Source of the DNA: Silanimonas sp.
GTDB lineage: Bacteria; Pseudomonadota; Gammaproteobacteria; Xanthomonadales; Xanthomonadaceae
Length of the DNA stretch: 64,000 bases
Assembly (NCBI GenBank): GCA_026005095.1
Contig: BPKK01000007.1
Span: forward strand, 60,837-124,836
Reading direction: 5' to 3'
This document shows, piece after piece, positions 49,847 to 57,833 of the stretch. The notes below the pieces were generated by a model. It did not search any database. It was not told the DNA's origin and saw only the letters and a list, made by a program, of their open reading frames with translations. Each line of letters begins with the position of its first letter. Positions within the stretch are counted from its first letter, which is position 1. Position numbers and translations under genes: made by a program.

Positions 49847-50653
49847 ATGGAGTTCCTCTACGCCCTGGGCGGCGTGATCGCCCTGCTGCTCGGCACCGAT
49901 TCGGCCACCAAGGGCCTTTCGGGAGCGCTGCAACAGGCCGGGGCCACGCCGCTCGCCGCCGCCCTGGTACTGGTCTTCGCGGGCTACGCTCTGCCGGGCC
50001 TCGCCCTCGGGCTCGGTGCCTGGGTCTGGCAGGACGCCCAGGCCGCCGCCACCGCGCTGCACGGGGCCAGCCTTGGCACGCTCGGCCTCGGGACCGGCGG
50101 CCTGCTGCTCGGCACCGGCGTGGTGCTCCGGGGGCGGCCGTGGCGCATGCTCGACGGCGATCGCGCGCAGGCCGAGCTCGTGGAGTTCGCGGTGAGCCGG
50201 CCCGGCTGGGGGCTCAATGGCATTCGCCTCGTTTTCGGCGCCCTGCTGCTGGCGCTCGGCGCGCGCGGCGTGCTCGCCGCCGCGCCGGCCCTCACGGGCG
50301 TCGCCGGCCTCGATGCCGGTACGGCTCTGCTCGTCACCGCCGCCCTGTGCAGCGGTTTCGTCGTCGCGGTGGTCGCCAGTTTCAACGCCCGCTTCGGCGA
50401 TGCCGCCGCGGCCTTCGCCGCCACCGGCGGGGCGGGCTTCGTGCTCATCGTGCTGGCGGGTGCGGCTGCGCTCCTGCTCGCCCTGCCATCGCTCGAGCTG
50501 CGGCTGCTTGCGCATCCGCTCGTGCAGGGTCTGGCGCTGCTTGCACTCTGGGCCGGGCTGGCGAAGCCGGCGCGCGCCATCGGCCGTCCCGCGGGCACCG
50601 CGCTGCTGCTCGCGATGGGAGCCTTGCTGGTCGCTGCCGCGCTGCTGCGCTGA
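49847..50653 (+). CDS. Multi-pass membrane protein of unknown function
   Basis: 268 residues, strongly Ala/Leu/Gly-rich, with about seven or eight predicted membrane helices in two halves (about 1-95 and 120-268). Motifs that stand out are LLGTDSATKGLSG in the first helix pair and SFNARFGDAAAAFAATGG between later helices. A similarity to cation/calcium exchangers was considered, but their conserved acidic repeat is not evident, so no function is assigned. It lies 22 bases after lpdA on the same strand and could be read through from it. It converges with the DASS transporter gene. Confidence 0.72.
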   Translation: MEFLYALGGVIALLLGTDSATKGLSGALQQAGATPLAAALVLVFAGYALPGLALGLGAWVWQDAQAAATALHGASLGTLGLGTGGLLLGTGVVLRGRPWRMLDGDRAQAELVEFAVSRPGWGLNGIRLVFGALLLALGARGVLAAAPALTGVAGLDAGTALLVTAALCSGFVVAVVASFNARFGDAAAAFAATGGAGFVLIVLAGAAALLLALPSLELRLLAHPLVQGLALLALWAGLAKPARAIGRPAGTALLLAMGALLVAAALLR

Positions 50654-50671
50654 TCGCCGGCGCGGTCCGCC

Positions 50672-52057
50672 TCAGCGGAACATCGCGTAGCACACCGCGC
50701 AGGCGACGAGCACGCCCAGCACATTCATCATCGCGCCCTCGCGGAACATGCGCTGCGCCGGCACCCGGCCCGAGCCGTAGACGATGGCATTCGGCGCCGT
50801 GGCCACGGGCAGCATGAAGGCCATGCTGGCGGCCAGCACCGCCGGGAACATCAGCAGAGCGGGGTCCACCCCGATCGCTACCGCCACCGAGGCCATGATC
50901 GGCATCAGCAGCACGGCGGTGGCGGTGTTGCTCACGATCTCGGAGAGCAGCACCACGCCGGTGACCACTAGCACCAGCATGGGCAACAGGGGCAGGCTGG
51001 CCAGGGCACGGAGCTGCTCGGCGATCACCGTGCTCAGGCCCGAGGCCTGGAAGGCCGAGGACAGCGCGATGCCGCCGCCGAACAGCACCAGCACGCCCCA
51101 GGGCAGGCGCTCAGCCTCCTTCCAGTCGAGCAGGCGCCCGCCCTTACCGTCGCCGAGCAGCAGCATGGCGAGCGCCCCGGTCAGCGCCACCGAGGTGTCG
51201 CTGGCATTGGGCAGGCCGAGCAGGCCGCTCCAGCCGCCGAAGGGCATCTCACGGAATATCCAGGCGAGGGCGGTGAGGGCGAACACGCCGAGCACCCGGC
51301 GCTCCGCCGCCGACCACGCCGGCAGCGCGGGCAGGGTGGCGCGTGGCGTGCCGCTCAGGTGCCGACCCAGCCACAGTGCCATCAGCGGGATGAGCAGCAG
51401 CACCACCGGCACGCCTACCTGCATCCAGTCGAGGAAGCCGAAGCGCTGGCCGGTGGTCTCCTGGTACACGCCCATGAAGACGAGGTTGGGCGGCGTGCCG
51501 ATGGGCGTGCCAAGGCCGCCCATGCTGGCAGCGTAGGCGATGCCGAGCAGCAGCGGTGCGGCGAGGCGCTGGTCGGGATAGTCCTCGAGCACCGCCAGCG
51601 CCACCGGCAGCAGCAGCAGGGTGGTGGCACTGTTCGAGATCCACATGCTCAGCGCCGCCGAGGCGATCATGAAGCCCCAGAGCACCGCGCGGCCGCTGCC
51701 CCCGCCCACCGCCCGCACCATGCCGAGCGCCAGCCGCCGGTGCGCGCCGCTGCGCTCCACCGCCAGCGAAAGTATGAAGCCGCCGAGCAGCAGCAGGATC
51801 AGCTCGTTGCCATAGGCCTGCGCGACCTGCTGTGGCGTGAGCACGCCCGCGGCCGGCAGCAGGGTGAGGGGTAGCAGGGCGGTCACCGCTGGGGCCACCG
51901 GTTCGAACGCCCACCAGCCCGCCACCCAGAGCGTGAGCGCGGCGGTGAAGGCCAGCTCTGGTGTGCTGCCGCCCGCACGCAGCTCGAGGTAGAGCAGCGC
52001 GGCCAGTCCCGGTACCACCCACAGCGCAGGGCCGCGGTGCCGGCGTGCTTCCTCCAT
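50672..52057 (-). CDS. DASS/SLC13-family sodium-coupled anion transporter
   Basis: 461 residues with about 11-12 membrane helices and an inverted repeat. The two Ser-Asn-Thr motifs that bind substrate and sodium are present in divergent form: WISNSATTLLLLP in the first half and IVSNTATAVLLMPI in the second. GGLGTPIGTPPNLVFMGVY follows the first. Members carry C4-dicarboxylates, citrate or sulfate; substrate is not fixed by sequence. A strong ribosome site (AGGAGGT, 8 bases before the ATG) supports the start. Divergent from the SDR-like gene. Confidence 0.9.
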   Translation of the reverse strand: MEEARRHRGPALWVVPGLAALLYLELRAGGSTPELAFTAALTLWVAGWWAFEPVAPAVTALLPLTLLPAAGVLTPQQVAQAYGNELILLLLGGFILSLAVERSGAHRRLALGMVRAVGGGSGRAVLWGFMIASAALSMWISNSATTLLLLPVALAVLEDYPDQRLAAPLLLGIAYAASMGGLGTPIGTPPNLVFMGVYQETTGQRFGFLDWMQVGVPVVLLLIPLMALWLGRHLSGTPRATLPALPAWSAAERRVLGVFALTALAWIFREMPFGGWSGLLGLPNASDTSVALTGALAMLLLGDGKGGRLLDWKEAERLPWGVLVLFGGGIALSSAFQASGLSTVIAEQLRALASLPLLPMLVLVVTGVVLLSEIVSNTATAVLLMPIMASVAVAIGVDPALLMFPAVLAASMAFMLPVATAPNAIVYGSGRVPAQRMFREGAMMNVLGVLVACAVCYAMFR

Positions 52058-52069
52058 CTAAAGGCACCT

Positions 52070-52089
52070 CCTCATTCGTTCGAATGAGG
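52070..52089. promoter_or_regulatory. Perfect inverted repeat between divergent genes
   Basis: CCTCATTCG at 52070-52078 and CGAATGAGG at 52081-52089 are separated by TT, a perfect 9-bp dyad. It covers three bases of the AGGAGGT ribosome site of the DASS transporter (52066-52072) and lies 40 bases before the SDR-like gene. It may be a repressor operator or a hairpin that hides the ribosome site. Confidence 0.5.
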
Positions 52090-52128
52090 CGCGAGCATGG
52101 CATGCTGCGCCGCCTCGGGGAGGGCGGC

Positions 52129-53007
52129 ATGGAACAGGTTGGGGGAGTGCTGCGGGTGTTTGGCCTGAGCGGGCAGCTTGGCGAGGCCCTGCGTCGCCTC
52201 GGTCTGCCCGGGCCGGTGCAGGCCTGGTCGCGTCGGCCTCCCGGCGCCGAAATGGCGACACGCGATCTCGCTGCCGGCATCCACTGGCAGGCCGGCGATC
52301 TTGGCAGCCTGGTGCTTGCGCCGGCCGATCTTCCGGTGCTGAGCCTCGGCCCGCTCGATGCCTTCGCCGCCGCCGTCGCCGAAGGCCGTATCGAGGCGCC
52401 GCGGATCATCGCCTTCGGTTCCACCAGCCGGCATGCCAAGGCCACCTCCCCCGATCCGCGGGAGCGGGCCCTGGCCGGGCGGCTTGCCCGGGCCGAGGAA
52501 CTGCTCTTCGAGGCCGGCGCGCGGCGCGGCAGCCTGGTGTTCTTGCTCCGGCCCACCCTGGTCTGGGGCATGGGTCGCGATGCCACCCTGAGCCGGGTGG
52601 TGGCGAAGGCGCGTCGGCAGCCGCGCCTGCCCTTGCCGCTGGATGCGCCGGGCCGGCGCCAGCCGGTGCATGCCCTCGATCTCGCCGCCCTGGCCCTGCG
52701 CCTGCTCCGGGCTCCGGCCTCGGTGGCCGGGGCCTACGACCTGCCGGGGGGAGAGACCCTGGCCTTTGGCGAGATGTTGGGCCGCGCCCTGCGGGCCGGC
52801 GCTCCGGGGGCGCGGCCCCTGCCGCTGCCTTGGTGGCTGCTACGGCCCGGCGCCCTGCTGCCCGGTCCCTGGCGTGGGCCGCTGTCGCGTCTGGCCCAGG
52901 ATCTGGTCTTCGACGATACCCCGGCCCGAGCCCTGCTCGGCTGGTCGCCGCGCGGTTTCCGGCCAGTGCCAGAAGATTTCCCGGAGCGCCTGGAGGCCCC
53001 CGTCTGA
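52129..53007 (+). CDS. Atypical SDR / NAD(P)-binding epimerase-like protein
   Basis: 292 residues. GLSGQLGEALRRLGLPG near the N-terminus is a GxxGxxG nucleotide-binding loop, and FLLRPTLVWGMGRDATL plus QPVHALDLAALALRLL and GAYDLPGGETLAFGEM are extended-SDR features. The catalytic Tyr-x3-Lys is missing where it should follow FGSTSRHAK, so it may bind a nucleotide without normal epimerase chemistry. The ATG at 52129 has a GGGGAGGG ribosome site; an earlier ATG at 52084 lies inside the dyad. Position alone in a divergent pair gives no pathway hint. Confidence 0.75.
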   Translation: MEQVGGVLRVFGLSGQLGEALRRLGLPGPVQAWSRRPPGAEMATRDLAAGIHWQAGDLGSLVLAPADLPVLSLGPLDAFAAAVAEGRIEAPRIIAFGSTSRHAKATSPDPRERALAGRLARAEELLFEAGARRGSLVFLLRPTLVWGMGRDATLSRVVAKARRQPRLPLPLDAPGRRQPVHALDLAALALRLLRAPASVAGAYDLPGGETLAFGEMLGRALRAGAPGARPLPLPWWLLRPGALLPGPWRGPLSRLAQDLVFDDTPARALLGWSPRGFRPVPEDFPERLEAPV

Positions 53008-53058
53008 GGCCCTGCGGCGGCGCTGCAGTGCGGGGTTTGGCCGCCATACGCCGGAGCA

Positions 53059-53088
53059 TTGCGTTTCCGCGTAACGGACTCTTAAGAT
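53059..53088 (+). promoter_or_regulatory. Candidate sigma-70 promoter for the DUF1302 operon
   Basis: TTGCGT at 53059-53064 and TAAGAT at 53083-53088 are 18 bases apart, leaving a leader of about 135 bases before the DUF1302 start. This is the best two-box match in the 223-base gap. Confidence 0.4.
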
Positions 53089-53230
53089 CGGGAGGCCATC
53101 ACGTTAGAGCTTTCCTTCTACACGCCCCGATGTGCCCCTGCCTGCCTGCCAGCGCCAGTGGTTTCCGATCCGGCCCCCTGCCGGTGGCCCGCCTCTTTCC
53201 CGTCCCCGTTCCCGTTCCGAGGAAGTCCTG

Positions 53231-55276
53231 ATGAAGTCCATCCACCCCCTGCGCGGTGGTTTCGCGCTCGCCCCGTTGGCCGCGGCCGTCGGCTTCGCCC
53301 TGCTGGCTCCTGCCGCCCATGCCTTCGAGTTCGGTAGCGGCGAGTTCACCGGCAGCATCGACACCACCGTCTCCTACGGCTACTCGTGGCGTACCGAGCG
53401 CCAGGACCCGAACCTGATCGGCAAGGCTTACTTCAATCCGCTGATCTGCGCCCAGAACCGCGCAGTGCTGCCGATCCCGCCGGCTTCCATGACCAACCCC
53501 TTCCCGGCCTGCTCCTCGGGCTTCCCGGGCTCGGCCGCGCAGATCGCCGCTCCCGGTCGCTTCTCGGTCAACCGCGACGACGGCAACCTGAAGTACGACA
53601 AGGGCGATGCCATCGCCAACACGGCGAAGATCACCTCGGAGATGAAGCTGGCCTGGCGCAACTGGGGGGCCTTCACCCGCGCCACCTACTTCTATGACTT
53701 CGAAAACGCCGACCGCGCCGACCTCACCCGCGAGGCCAAGGACCGCATCGGCGAGCGCTTCCGCCTGCTCGACGCCTTCGTCTTCCACAACTTCAACGTC
53801 GGCGAGCAGAGCGGCACCTGGCGCCTCGGCCGCCAGGTGATCAGCTGGGGCGAGAGCACCTTCATCCAGAACGGCATCAATGTCATCAACCCGGTCGATC
53901 TCTCGGCCCTGCGTGTCGCTGGCGCCGAGCTGAAGGAGGCCTTCCTGCCGGTCGATTCTCTCTGGGCCAGCTTCAATCTCACCGAGAACCTCGCCGTCGA
54001 GGGCTTCTACCAGTTCGAGTTCGAGGAAATCGAGGTCGATGCCGCCGGCACCTACTTCAGCTCCAACGACTTCGCCACCCCGGGCGGCACCTACGTGATG
54101 CTCGGCTTCGGCACCGTGCCGCAGCCGGTGAACAACCCCGAGCGCTTCTTCTCCACCTGCTTCGGCGGCCCGGCGGGCTTCCTCAACACCGACCTCAACT
54201 ACACCAACCTGCCGCCGGGCGTGACCAACGCCACCATCGCCAGCATCGGCTGTAATGGCGCAGTGGCCCGCGCGCCCAACCGCAATGCCCGTGACAGCGG
54301 CCAGTACGGTGCGGCCCTGCGCTGGTTCTCCTCGGCGCTTGGCGATACCGAGTTCGGCTTCTACTTCATCAACTACCACAGCCGCCTGCCGCTGCTCTCC
54401 GGTCGTGCCGTCACCGGCAGCTCGCCCAGCACTGGCCGTTTCTTCGTCGAATACCCGGAAGACATTCAGCTCTACGGCCTGTCTTGGAACACCAATCTCC
54501 CGGGCGGTGTGGCCTGGCAGGGCGAGCTGAGCTACCGCCCGAATGCGCCCTTCCAGCTCGACGATGTGGAACTGTTGTTCGCCGCCCTGACCCCGCTGAA
54601 CCCGCTGATCCGCGCCCAGTTCATCGGCCAGGGCCTGCCGCCGATCCCGGCTTACGAATTCCGCAGCCAGCTCGGCCAGGCGGTGTTCGGCCAGGAGATC
54701 CGCGGCTGGCGCGAGCACAAGGCCACGCAGGTGCAGATGACCTTCACCAAGGTCTTCGGCCAGACCCTCGGCGCCGACCAGATCGCCACCGTGGCCGAAC
54801 TGGGCTGGACCCAGGTCGATCTCGATTCCAACCTCCGCTACGAGGGCGAGGGCACCGATACCGGCGGCGGCTGTTCGCTGGCCGATGTGCCGGTGTTCAA
54901 CGGCACCAACATCGCTGCGGTGGCCAACCCGGCCCTGGCCGGCTGCGCCCGCAACCCGGTCACCTTGCGCGGTGGTTTCCCCACCAAGTTCTCTTGGGGC
55001 TACCGTCTCGCCGCCCGCGCCGATTACAACAGCTTCCTCGGCACGGCTTTCACCTTCTCGCCGCGCATCGCCTTCAACCATGACGTGGACGGCACCACCC
55101 CGGGCCCGGGCGGCAACTTCCTCGAGGGGCGCAAGTCGCTCACCGTGGGCGCCGAGCTGAACTACCTCAATACCTGGGTGTTCGACATCGCCTGGACCCG
55201 CTTCAATGGCGGTGGCATCTACAACCAGATCTCCGACCGCGATTTCGCGTCGGCCAGCGTCCGCTACTCGTTCTGA
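53231..55276 (+). CDS. DUF1302 family outer-membrane protein
   Basis: 681 residues with a signal peptide (residues 1-31, ending AAHA). FEFGSGEFTGSIDTTVSYGYSW begins the mature protein and resembles the first strand of a porin-like barrel. RLGRQVISWGESTFIQNGINVINPVD is the family hallmark, and the end is ASASVRYSF with terminal Phe, as in outer-membrane barrels. Size and composition fit a large outer-membrane channel. Six or more cysteines sit in putative loops. It is followed 20 bases later by DUF1329, its usual partner. No transport substrate is established for the family. Confidence 0.9.
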   Translation: MKSIHPLRGGFALAPLAAAVGFALLAPAAHAFEFGSGEFTGSIDTTVSYGYSWRTERQDPNLIGKAYFNPLICAQNRAVLPIPPASMTNPFPACSSGFPGSAAQIAAPGRFSVNRDDGNLKYDKGDAIANTAKITSEMKLAWRNWGAFTRATYFYDFENADRADLTREAKDRIGERFRLLDAFVFHNFNVGEQSGTWRLGRQVISWGESTFIQNGINVINPVDLSALRVAGAELKEAFLPVDSLWASFNLTENLAVEGFYQFEFEEIEVDAAGTYFSSNDFATPGGTYVMLGFGTVPQPVNNPERFFSTCFGGPAGFLNTDLNYTNLPPGVTNATIASIGCNGAVARAPNRNARDSGQYGAALRWFSSALGDTEFGFYFINYHSRLPLLSGRAVTGSSPSTGRFFVEYPEDIQLYGLSWNTNLPGGVAWQGELSYRPNAPFQLDDVELLFAALTPLNPLIRAQFIGQGLPPIPAYEFRSQLGQAVFGQEIRGWREHKATQVQMTFTKVFGQTLGADQIATVAELGWTQVDLDSNLRYEGEGTDTGGGCSLADVPVFNGTNIAAVANPALAGCARNPVTLRGGFPTKFSWGYRLAARADYNSFLGTAFTFSPRIAFNHDVDGTTPGPGGNFLEGRKSLTVGAELNYLNTWVFDIAWTRFNGGGIYNQISDRDFASASVRYSF

Positions 55277-55295
55277 TGCTCTCGGGAGGGAACAC

Positions 55296-56663
55296 ATGAC
55301 TCTGAAGACGAAGGCTGCCCTCGCAGCCACCCTCGGCACGCTGGCCCTCTCGGCCAGCGTCGCCAGCGCCGCGGTGGATGCCGCCAGGGCGGCCCAACTG
55401 GGCCAGACCCTGACCCCGATGGGCTCGGAGAAGGCCGGCAACGCCGCCGGCACCATTCCGGCCTGGGAGGGCGGCATCACCCGCCCGCCGGCGAACTACC
55501 GCAACGGCATGTTCCACCCGGATCCCTTTGCCGCCGACCGGCCGAAGTTCCAGATCACCCGCGCCAATGTCTCGCAGTACGCGAACAACCTGACGGCGGG
55601 CCAAAAGGCGATGTTCCAGCGCTATCCCACGTTCCGCATGGACGTGTATCCGACCCGCCGCTCGGCCTCCTTCCCGCAGCGCATCTACGAGTACACCAAG
55701 CGCAATGCCACGCAGTGCCGCCTCGTGGCCAATGGCGAGGGCGTGCAGAACTGCGCCGAGGGCTTCCCCTTCCCGATCACCGAGAACGCCTATGAGCTGA
55801 TGTGGAACCACAAGCTCAAGTACAAGGGCGTGGCCGGCCGCCGCTGGGCCAACCGCGTGGCGCCCACGGCCAATGGCCAGTACACGGTGATCCGCCTGCA
55901 GGAGCGCCTGCTCGGCCTGTACTACAAGCCGGGCAATACCTCGGAGAACATCAACAACATCCTCGTGTACTTCCTGCAGGACGTGCTCGGCCCGGCCCGC
56001 CTCGCTGGCCAGGTGCTGCTGGTGCACGAAACCCTGAACGCCGCCGCTGCGCCGCGCCAGGCCTGGATCTACAACCCCGGCCAGCGCCGCGTGCGCCGCG
56101 CCCCGAACGTGGCCTACGACAACCCGGCCACCGCCTCGGACGGCCTCTCCACCAATGACATGACCGACATGTTCAACGGTGCGATGGACCGCTTCGAGTG
56201 GACCACGGTGGGTAAGAAGGAGCTGTACGTGCCGTACAACTCCTACAAGGCCCACAGCGACAGCGCGAAGATTGCCGATCTCGTGCGCCCGGGCCACCTC
56301 AACCCCGACTACATGCGCTATGAGCTGCACCGCGTGTGGGTGATCGAGGCCAAGCTGAAACCCGGCCAGCGTCATATCAACAGCCGCCGCACCTTCTACC
56401 TCGACGAGGACAGCTACCAGATCCTCGCCATCGACCATTACGACGGCCAGGGCAACATCTGGCGCGTCTCCGAGGCGCCCTCGATCAACTACTACGAGGT
56501 ACCCACCTTCTGGTCGACCATCGAGGCCCACTACGACCTGAAGTCCGGGCGCTACCTCGCCGGCCTGCTCGACAACGAGGAAGACCGCCCCTACGACTTC
56601 GGCTTCCAGGCCTCGCCGGCCGACTTCTCGCCGCAGAACCTGCGTTCCGCGGGCGTCCGTTGA
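55296..56663 (+). CDS. DUF1329 family periplasmic (LolA-like) protein
   Basis: 455 residues with a signal peptide (residues 1-25, ASVASA). LGQTLTPMGSEKAGNAAGTIP, then PAWEGGITRPPANY are typical of the N-terminus; LVHETLNAAAAPRQAWIYNPGQRRVRRAPNVAYD spans the core (given here by its key parts LVHETLN and WIYNPGQRRVRRAP), and RTFYLDEDSYQILAIDHYD lies near the end. The family is related to LolA-like lipid carriers by fold, which suggests it ferries a hydrophobic molecule across the periplasm (inference). A GGGAGG ribosome site lies before the ATG. A tandem pair of hairpins follows its stop. Confidence 0.88.
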   Translation: MTLKTKAALAATLGTLALSASVASAAVDAARAAQLGQTLTPMGSEKAGNAAGTIPAWEGGITRPPANYRNGMFHPDPFAADRPKFQITRANVSQYANNLTAGQKAMFQRYPTFRMDVYPTRRSASFPQRIYEYTKRNATQCRLVANGEGVQNCAEGFPFPITENAYELMWNHKLKYKGVAGRRWANRVAPTANGQYTVIRLQERLLGLYYKPGNTSENINNILVYFLQDVLGPARLAGQVLLVHETLNAAAAPRQAWIYNPGQRRVRRAPNVAYDNPATASDGLSTNDMTDMFNGAMDRFEWTTVGKKELYVPYNSYKAHSDSAKIADLVRPGHLNPDYMRYELHRVWVIEAKLKPGQRHINSRRTFYLDEDSYQILAIDHYDGQGNIWRVSEAPSINYYEVPTFWSTIEAHYDLKSGRYLAGLLDNEEDRPYDFGFQASPADFSPQNLRSAGVR

Positions 56664-56668
56664 TCCGC

Positions 56669-56730
56669 CGCGCCACGAAACCGTTTCGTGGCGCGTTCTT
56701 CCCGCGGGCGGCGCCTTCCGGCGCCGCCCG
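56669..56730 (+). terminator. Tandem perfect hairpins between DUF1329 and the YCF48-like gene
   Basis: Hairpin one: CGCGCCACGAAA at 56669-56680 pairs with 56684-56695 around CCG, followed by TTCTT. Hairpin two: CGGGCGGCGCC at 56705-56715 pairs with 56720-56730 around TTCC, followed by TTCTTCTT. They sit in the 84-base gap inside an otherwise tight gene set, so they more likely cause partial termination or mRNA processing than a full stop. Confidence 0.7.
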
Positions 56731-56747
56731 TTCTTCTTGAGGGCCGC

Positions 56748-57833
56748 ATGCCTCCCACTTCCCGCCTCGCCCGGCGATCCCTGCTCGCCGTTGCCGTGCT
56801 CGCCGTTGCCGGCCTTGCTGCCGGCATGGCCAGTGACCTGCCCGCGGACGATCCCGCCCTGCTTTCCTCCGAACTGAAACCGCTTGCGCCCAGGGCCCTG
56901 CTGCTCGACCTGGCCCGTACCAGTGCTGGCATCTTCGCCGTGGGTGAGCGCGGGATCCTGCTGCGCTCCACCGACGAGGGGGCGACCTGGCAACAGCTTC
57001 CCCTGCCGACGCGCCTGCTGATGACCAGCATTGCGGCTGCCGACGGCGATCTGTGGGTCGGCGGGCATGGGGGGCAGATCTTCCGCTCCAGCGACAATGG
57101 CGAAACCTGGGTGCGCCAGCGCATCGATGTCTGGACCCCGGACAGCAGCGATCCGATGGCCGGCGCCCCGGTGCTCGACCTGCTGTTCCTCGATGGCCAG
57201 AACGGCTTTGCCCTCGGCGCCTTCAGCCTGCTGCTGCGCACCCGCGACGGCGGCGTGAGCTGGGAGCCGGTGGAACTGCCCGAGGCCGCTCCGGCTCCCG
57301 AGGCCGCAGCGGCGACGGATGGCGACTGGACCTTCAGCGCCGAGGAACTGGAGCTCGCCGACGAAGCCGATCCGCATCTCAATGCCATGGTGGCCCTGCC
57401 CGATGGCACCCTGATCCTCGCCGGCGAGCGCGGGGCTATGTTCCGCTCGCGCGATGGCGGCGAGCAGTGGGAACGTCTCGACTTCCCCTACGACGGCTCG
57501 ATGTTCGGCCTGCTCGCCTGGGAGGATGGTCACGTACTGGCCTACGGCCTGCGTGGCAATGCCTTCGAGAGCTTCGATGGCGGCGACAGCTGGTCGCGCC
57601 TCGAGACCGGCGGCGAGATCACCCTGCAGGGTGGCGTGGCTCTGCCCGGTGGTGGCGCGCTGTTGGTGGGTAACGAGGGGCTGCTGCTGTTCCGCCCCGA
57701 TGCCGCCTCGCCGCTGGAGCGCGGCACCTTCCAGACCGAGGCCGGCGAGACGCCGGTACTCTCGGGTGCCATGGCCCTCGAGGGCCGTTTCCTGCTGATT
57801 GGAGAAAAGGGAGTAGGCCAGCATGCCTTCTGA
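56748..57833 (+). CDS. YCF48-like (BNR/Asp-box) beta-propeller, exported
   Basis: 361 residues. An N-terminal hydrophobic segment (LLAVAVLAVAGLAAGMA, about residues 12-28) directs export. The rest is a propeller with five visible Asp-box turns of the S-x-D-x-G-x-x-W type: RSTDEGATW, RSSDNGETW, RTRDGGVSW, RSRDGGEQW and ESFDGGDSW. This is the photosystem II stability factor Ycf48-like architecture. In the plant and cyanobacterial protein the propeller aids complex assembly; here it probably partners the RND protein, whose gene overlaps its end by 11 bases. There is no obvious enzyme site. Confidence 0.87.
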   Translation: MPPTSRLARRSLLAVAVLAVAGLAAGMASDLPADDPALLSSELKPLAPRALLLDLARTSAGIFAVGERGILLRSTDEGATWQQLPLPTRLLMTSIAAADGDLWVGGHGGQIFRSSDNGETWVRQRIDVWTPDSSDPMAGAPVLDLLFLDGQNGFALGAFSLLLRTRDGGVSWEPVELPEAAPAPEAAAATDGDWTFSAEELELADEADPHLNAMVALPDGTLILAGERGAMFRSRDGGEQWERLDFPYDGSMFGLLAWEDGHVLAYGLRGNAFESFDGGDSWSRLETGGEITLQGGVALPGGGALLVGNEGLLLFRPDAASPLERGTFQTEAGETPVLSGAMALEGRFLLIGEKGVGQHAF

